Below, one piece after another: positions 30,088 to 31,786 of a DNA stretch of 31,786 nucleotides. The DNA comes from a virus: positions 1 through 31,786 of IMG/VR virus record IMGVR_UViG_3300031862_000783. One strand, written 5' to 3'. Below the pieces are notes generated by a model. It was not told where the DNA came from. It saw only the letters and a list, made by a program, of their open reading frames with translations, and made no database searches. The translations under genes and the position numbers were made by a program. Positions within the stretch are counted from its first letter, which is position 1, and the number at the start of each line of letters is the position of its first letter.

Positions 30088-31140
30088 ATGCTGTTAAGTG
30101 AGCAAGTCAGGACTAAAGACATATCACTGATTGAAGACGCAACACAGTATGTTGGTGCAGCCGCTCCTGGTTGGGTTACCCTCAAAGATTATGGCAACAT
30201 AACACTTTCTGAAAACGCTATCATAGCCTTTACCTATGACAACGGGATGGTAGTTAACGGGGGCGGTGCAGCGTGTAACCACAGATTAAAAATCGGCGGC
30301 ACAATCGTATGCGGCTTCCCGAGAAACACGGCTGGTCCAGAAACGGTTCACGGAGTCTTCTTTTTAGTGGCTGGAACATATGACGTTCTCATGGAGGGTG
30401 TAACGGATTGGTATGACGGGAACAACTATAGAAAACCTTACGTTCAAAACTTCAAACTTGGCAAGTTAAGCTTAAGCGACGTTCAAGGTAGCAGTTTAGC
30501 AGTGTATTCAGCGGCGATAACGAAGAATCTGCCTCAACGAAAAACGTGTGTCGGGTCATTGAAGAACGGCAACATGATCATAATCGTTTCCGCATATACA
30601 CCCGGTACGTATACAAACTTTCAAAACGTAGGCGAAGGCGCCGCTAACAGCGTGTCAATAACTGTCGATGGGACCCAGAGGAACTGGACAGAGCGAAAAC
30701 CAGACACCCTTGCTGGTCAATTTAATACTATTTTTGGTGCAGGGTTAGGCCGCCTGCACATCAGTTTAGCTGCAGGGTCAGACCATACTGTCTCCATTGG
30801 AATATCGAACGTTCTCACAGTTGTAAATATTTCATTGTGTTATAGTCCGTGGCTGCTGTCAGCGGATACAATGTTTGAGCCAGTTTCGCTGGATTTTCCG
30901 CAGGGAAGCACGCTATACGTAGTTGGGGAGCCTCTAAGTGCTAACCCAACAAAAAACATTAGGGTTGGCAAGAAACGAGCTGTAAGTTTCGGTTCTGTAG
31001 ATGACTATTACAGTACGGCAAGCGGAACGGACATTCTTAGTTGGAGTTACTCTTTCGAAATTATTGAAGTTACGAACGTTGTCTTAGTGATGGATGGTTG
31101 GGGGGGCTGCATCGGCGCTATCGCTGCGGACGTGAGATAA
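30088..31140 (+). CDS. Probable distal tail virion protein
   Basis: A 350-residue beta-rich protein that starts one base after the tape measure stop. Repeating strands (ENAIIAFTYDNGMVVNGGGA, GVFFLVAGTYDVLMEGVTDW, VVNISLCYSPWLLSADTMFE) and many Gly/Asn/Thr residues suggest a structural or host-binding domain (jelly-roll-like). Position indicates distal tail or receptor-binding function; no family is recognised. Confidence 0.6.
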   Translation: MLLSEQVRTKDISLIEDATQYVGAAAPGWVTLKDYGNITLSENAIIAFTYDNGMVVNGGGAACNHRLKIGGTIVCGFPRNTAGPETVHGVFFLVAGTYDVLMEGVTDWYDGNNYRKPYVQNFKLGKLSLSDVQGSSLAVYSAAITKNLPQRKTCVGSLKNGNMIIIVSAYTPGTYTNFQNVGEGAANSVSITVDGTQRNWTERKPDTLAGQFNTIFGAGLGRLHISLAAGSDHTVSIGISNVLTVVNISLCYSPWLLSADTMFEPVSLDFPQGSTLYVVGEPLSANPTKNIRVGKKRAVSFGSVDDYYSTASGTDILSWSYSFEIIEVTNVVLVMDGWGGCIGAIAADVR

Positions 31141-31424
31141 TGACAATTAAAATCACGCAGATCCAAACAGCAGGCGGCGACGCTGTCCTCATTTTAACTT
31201 TTGATAATCCTTCAGGAAGCGGCAACCTCTTAACCTTCACAGTTAGAATGCAGGATCTGGTTGACCGACTCATCACCGTCCGCAACCTTCTCGGGAGACC
31301 ATTGACCTTGACTGACGCGCGGCAGGCGCTTGTTGCATTAATAAACGAGGTTCGGAAAGGGAAAAGCGGAGTTCCTGAACGGTTTGATTTTGCGCCTCAC
31401 ATAGGTGCTGAGATGGAGGCTTAA
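31140..31424 (+). CDS. Small tail protein
   Basis: A 94-residue protein; ATG 31140 overlaps the upstream TAA (TAATG). A beta-rich start (AVLILTFDNPSGSGNLLTFT) and a helical end (DARQALVALINEVRKGKSGV). Located among tail genes. Not recognised. Confidence 0.6.
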   Translation: MTIKITQIQTAGGDAVLILTFDNPSGSGNLLTFTVRMQDLVDRLITVRNLLGRPLTLTDARQALVALINEVRKGKSGVPERFDFAPHIGAEMEA

Positions 31425-31426
31425 AG

Positions 31427-31786
31427 TTGGCTACAACGCTAGACGGCAAAACCTTGACTGTGACAAAGTGGGGCGAGAACGTTCAAACTGTTGCCAGCCA
31501 ATATGACGCTTGGGTTTCAAGTACGTACAAGCGTAAAATCAAAGTTTACGGCATCATCCGCGGTTACAGCATTGACTGCATCGAGCAGAACGTTGATTGG
31601 GCAACCAGTCTCGCAAACTATTTTGAGGCGGTCGCGCTCGCGGGGAACTCTGTTATATTATTTAGTGATGCATCCGTGCGTCCAGTGGCGAGCGTTACAG
31701 TGTATGTGCTCAATGTCGCTTACACCCTTGAGAACTTGGGCGGGAAGAACATCCGCAAGGTAACTTTGACCCTGCAAGAAGCATAA
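31427..31786 (+). CDS. Tail protein, distal-tail-like
   Basis: A 119-residue protein from TTG 31427 with GAGATGGAGGCTTAAAG ahead. The sequence (ATTLDGKTLTVTKWGENVQT, KRKIKVYGIIRGYSIDCIEQ, ASVTVYVLNVAYTLENLGGK) is strand-rich and resembles the domain found at the start of distal tail proteins. Its stop codon is the last three bases of the window, so it is complete; the tail operon surely continues. Confidence 0.6.
   Translation: MATTLDGKTLTVTKWGENVQTVASQYDAWVSSTYKRKIKVYGIIRGYSIDCIEQNVDWATSLANYFEAVALAGNSVILFSDASVRPVASVTVYVLNVAYTLENLGGKNIRKVTLTLQEA

Overview
The window looks like archaeal DNA carrying a head-tail (Caudoviricetes-type, siphovirus-like) provirus. The archaeal signs are a tRNA-Lys gene with an intron at the canonical 37/38 position, an AN1 zinc-finger membrane protein, TATA-like boxes close to start codons, T-rich terminators, and heavy use of TTG and GTG starts behind GGAGG-type ribosome binding sites. 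The decayed tyrosine integrase at the left resembles integrases I associate with Bathyarchaeia and related Thermoproteota. That host assignment is an inference, not proven here.

Layout. Positions 1-1707 hold two minus-strand membrane proteins, each with an N-terminal zinc-binding domain (AN1 finger; zinc ribbon), probably host genes. Positions 1809-2696 hold an integrase pseudogene whose 3' end runs into the 3' end of an intron-containing tRNA-Lys(TTT), the scar of an older integration. Positions 3081-7594 are a tight plus-strand early operon of small genes with overlapping ATGA junctions: zinc-binding proteins, one large D5/primase-helicase-like ATPase, an HTH protein, and an HTH/AbrB-like protein.

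Positions 7697-14950 form an accessory island between the early genes and the packaging genes. A TACTGTTAAGTT end motif recurs six times in or around it. It holds an orphan AT-rich gene, a tRNA-like 3' end, a fused DNA methyltransferase/nuclease-like protein, a complete IS630-family insertion sequence with inverted repeats and a TA duplication, two short membrane-anchored proteins, and a 360-bp inverted-repeat-bounded element encoding a two-helix membrane protein. A winged-helix regulator follows.

Positions 15639-31786 are a virion module in normal siphovirus order: small and large terminase, portal, MuF-like protein, XkdF-like head proteins, prohead protease-scaffold, decoration protein, major capsid protein, connectors, gp10-like neck protein, tail tube, tail assembly chaperone with a -1 frameshift site, tape measure and distal tail proteins. 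The window ends inside the tail module, so baseplate, fibre, lysis and any active integrase are not seen.

The strongest points are: (1) a NUMOD3/PD-(D/E)xK-like homing endonuclease gene inserted at the 3' end of the capsid gene, with a second diverged copy of the capsid 3' end left behind it; (2) a T TTT TTT slippery site joining the two tail chaperone frames; (3) a single-polypeptide methyltransferase plus nuclease-like fusion inside the repeat-marked island; (4) signs of decay in the provirus, namely the integrase frameshifts and a broken-looking capsid 5' end.
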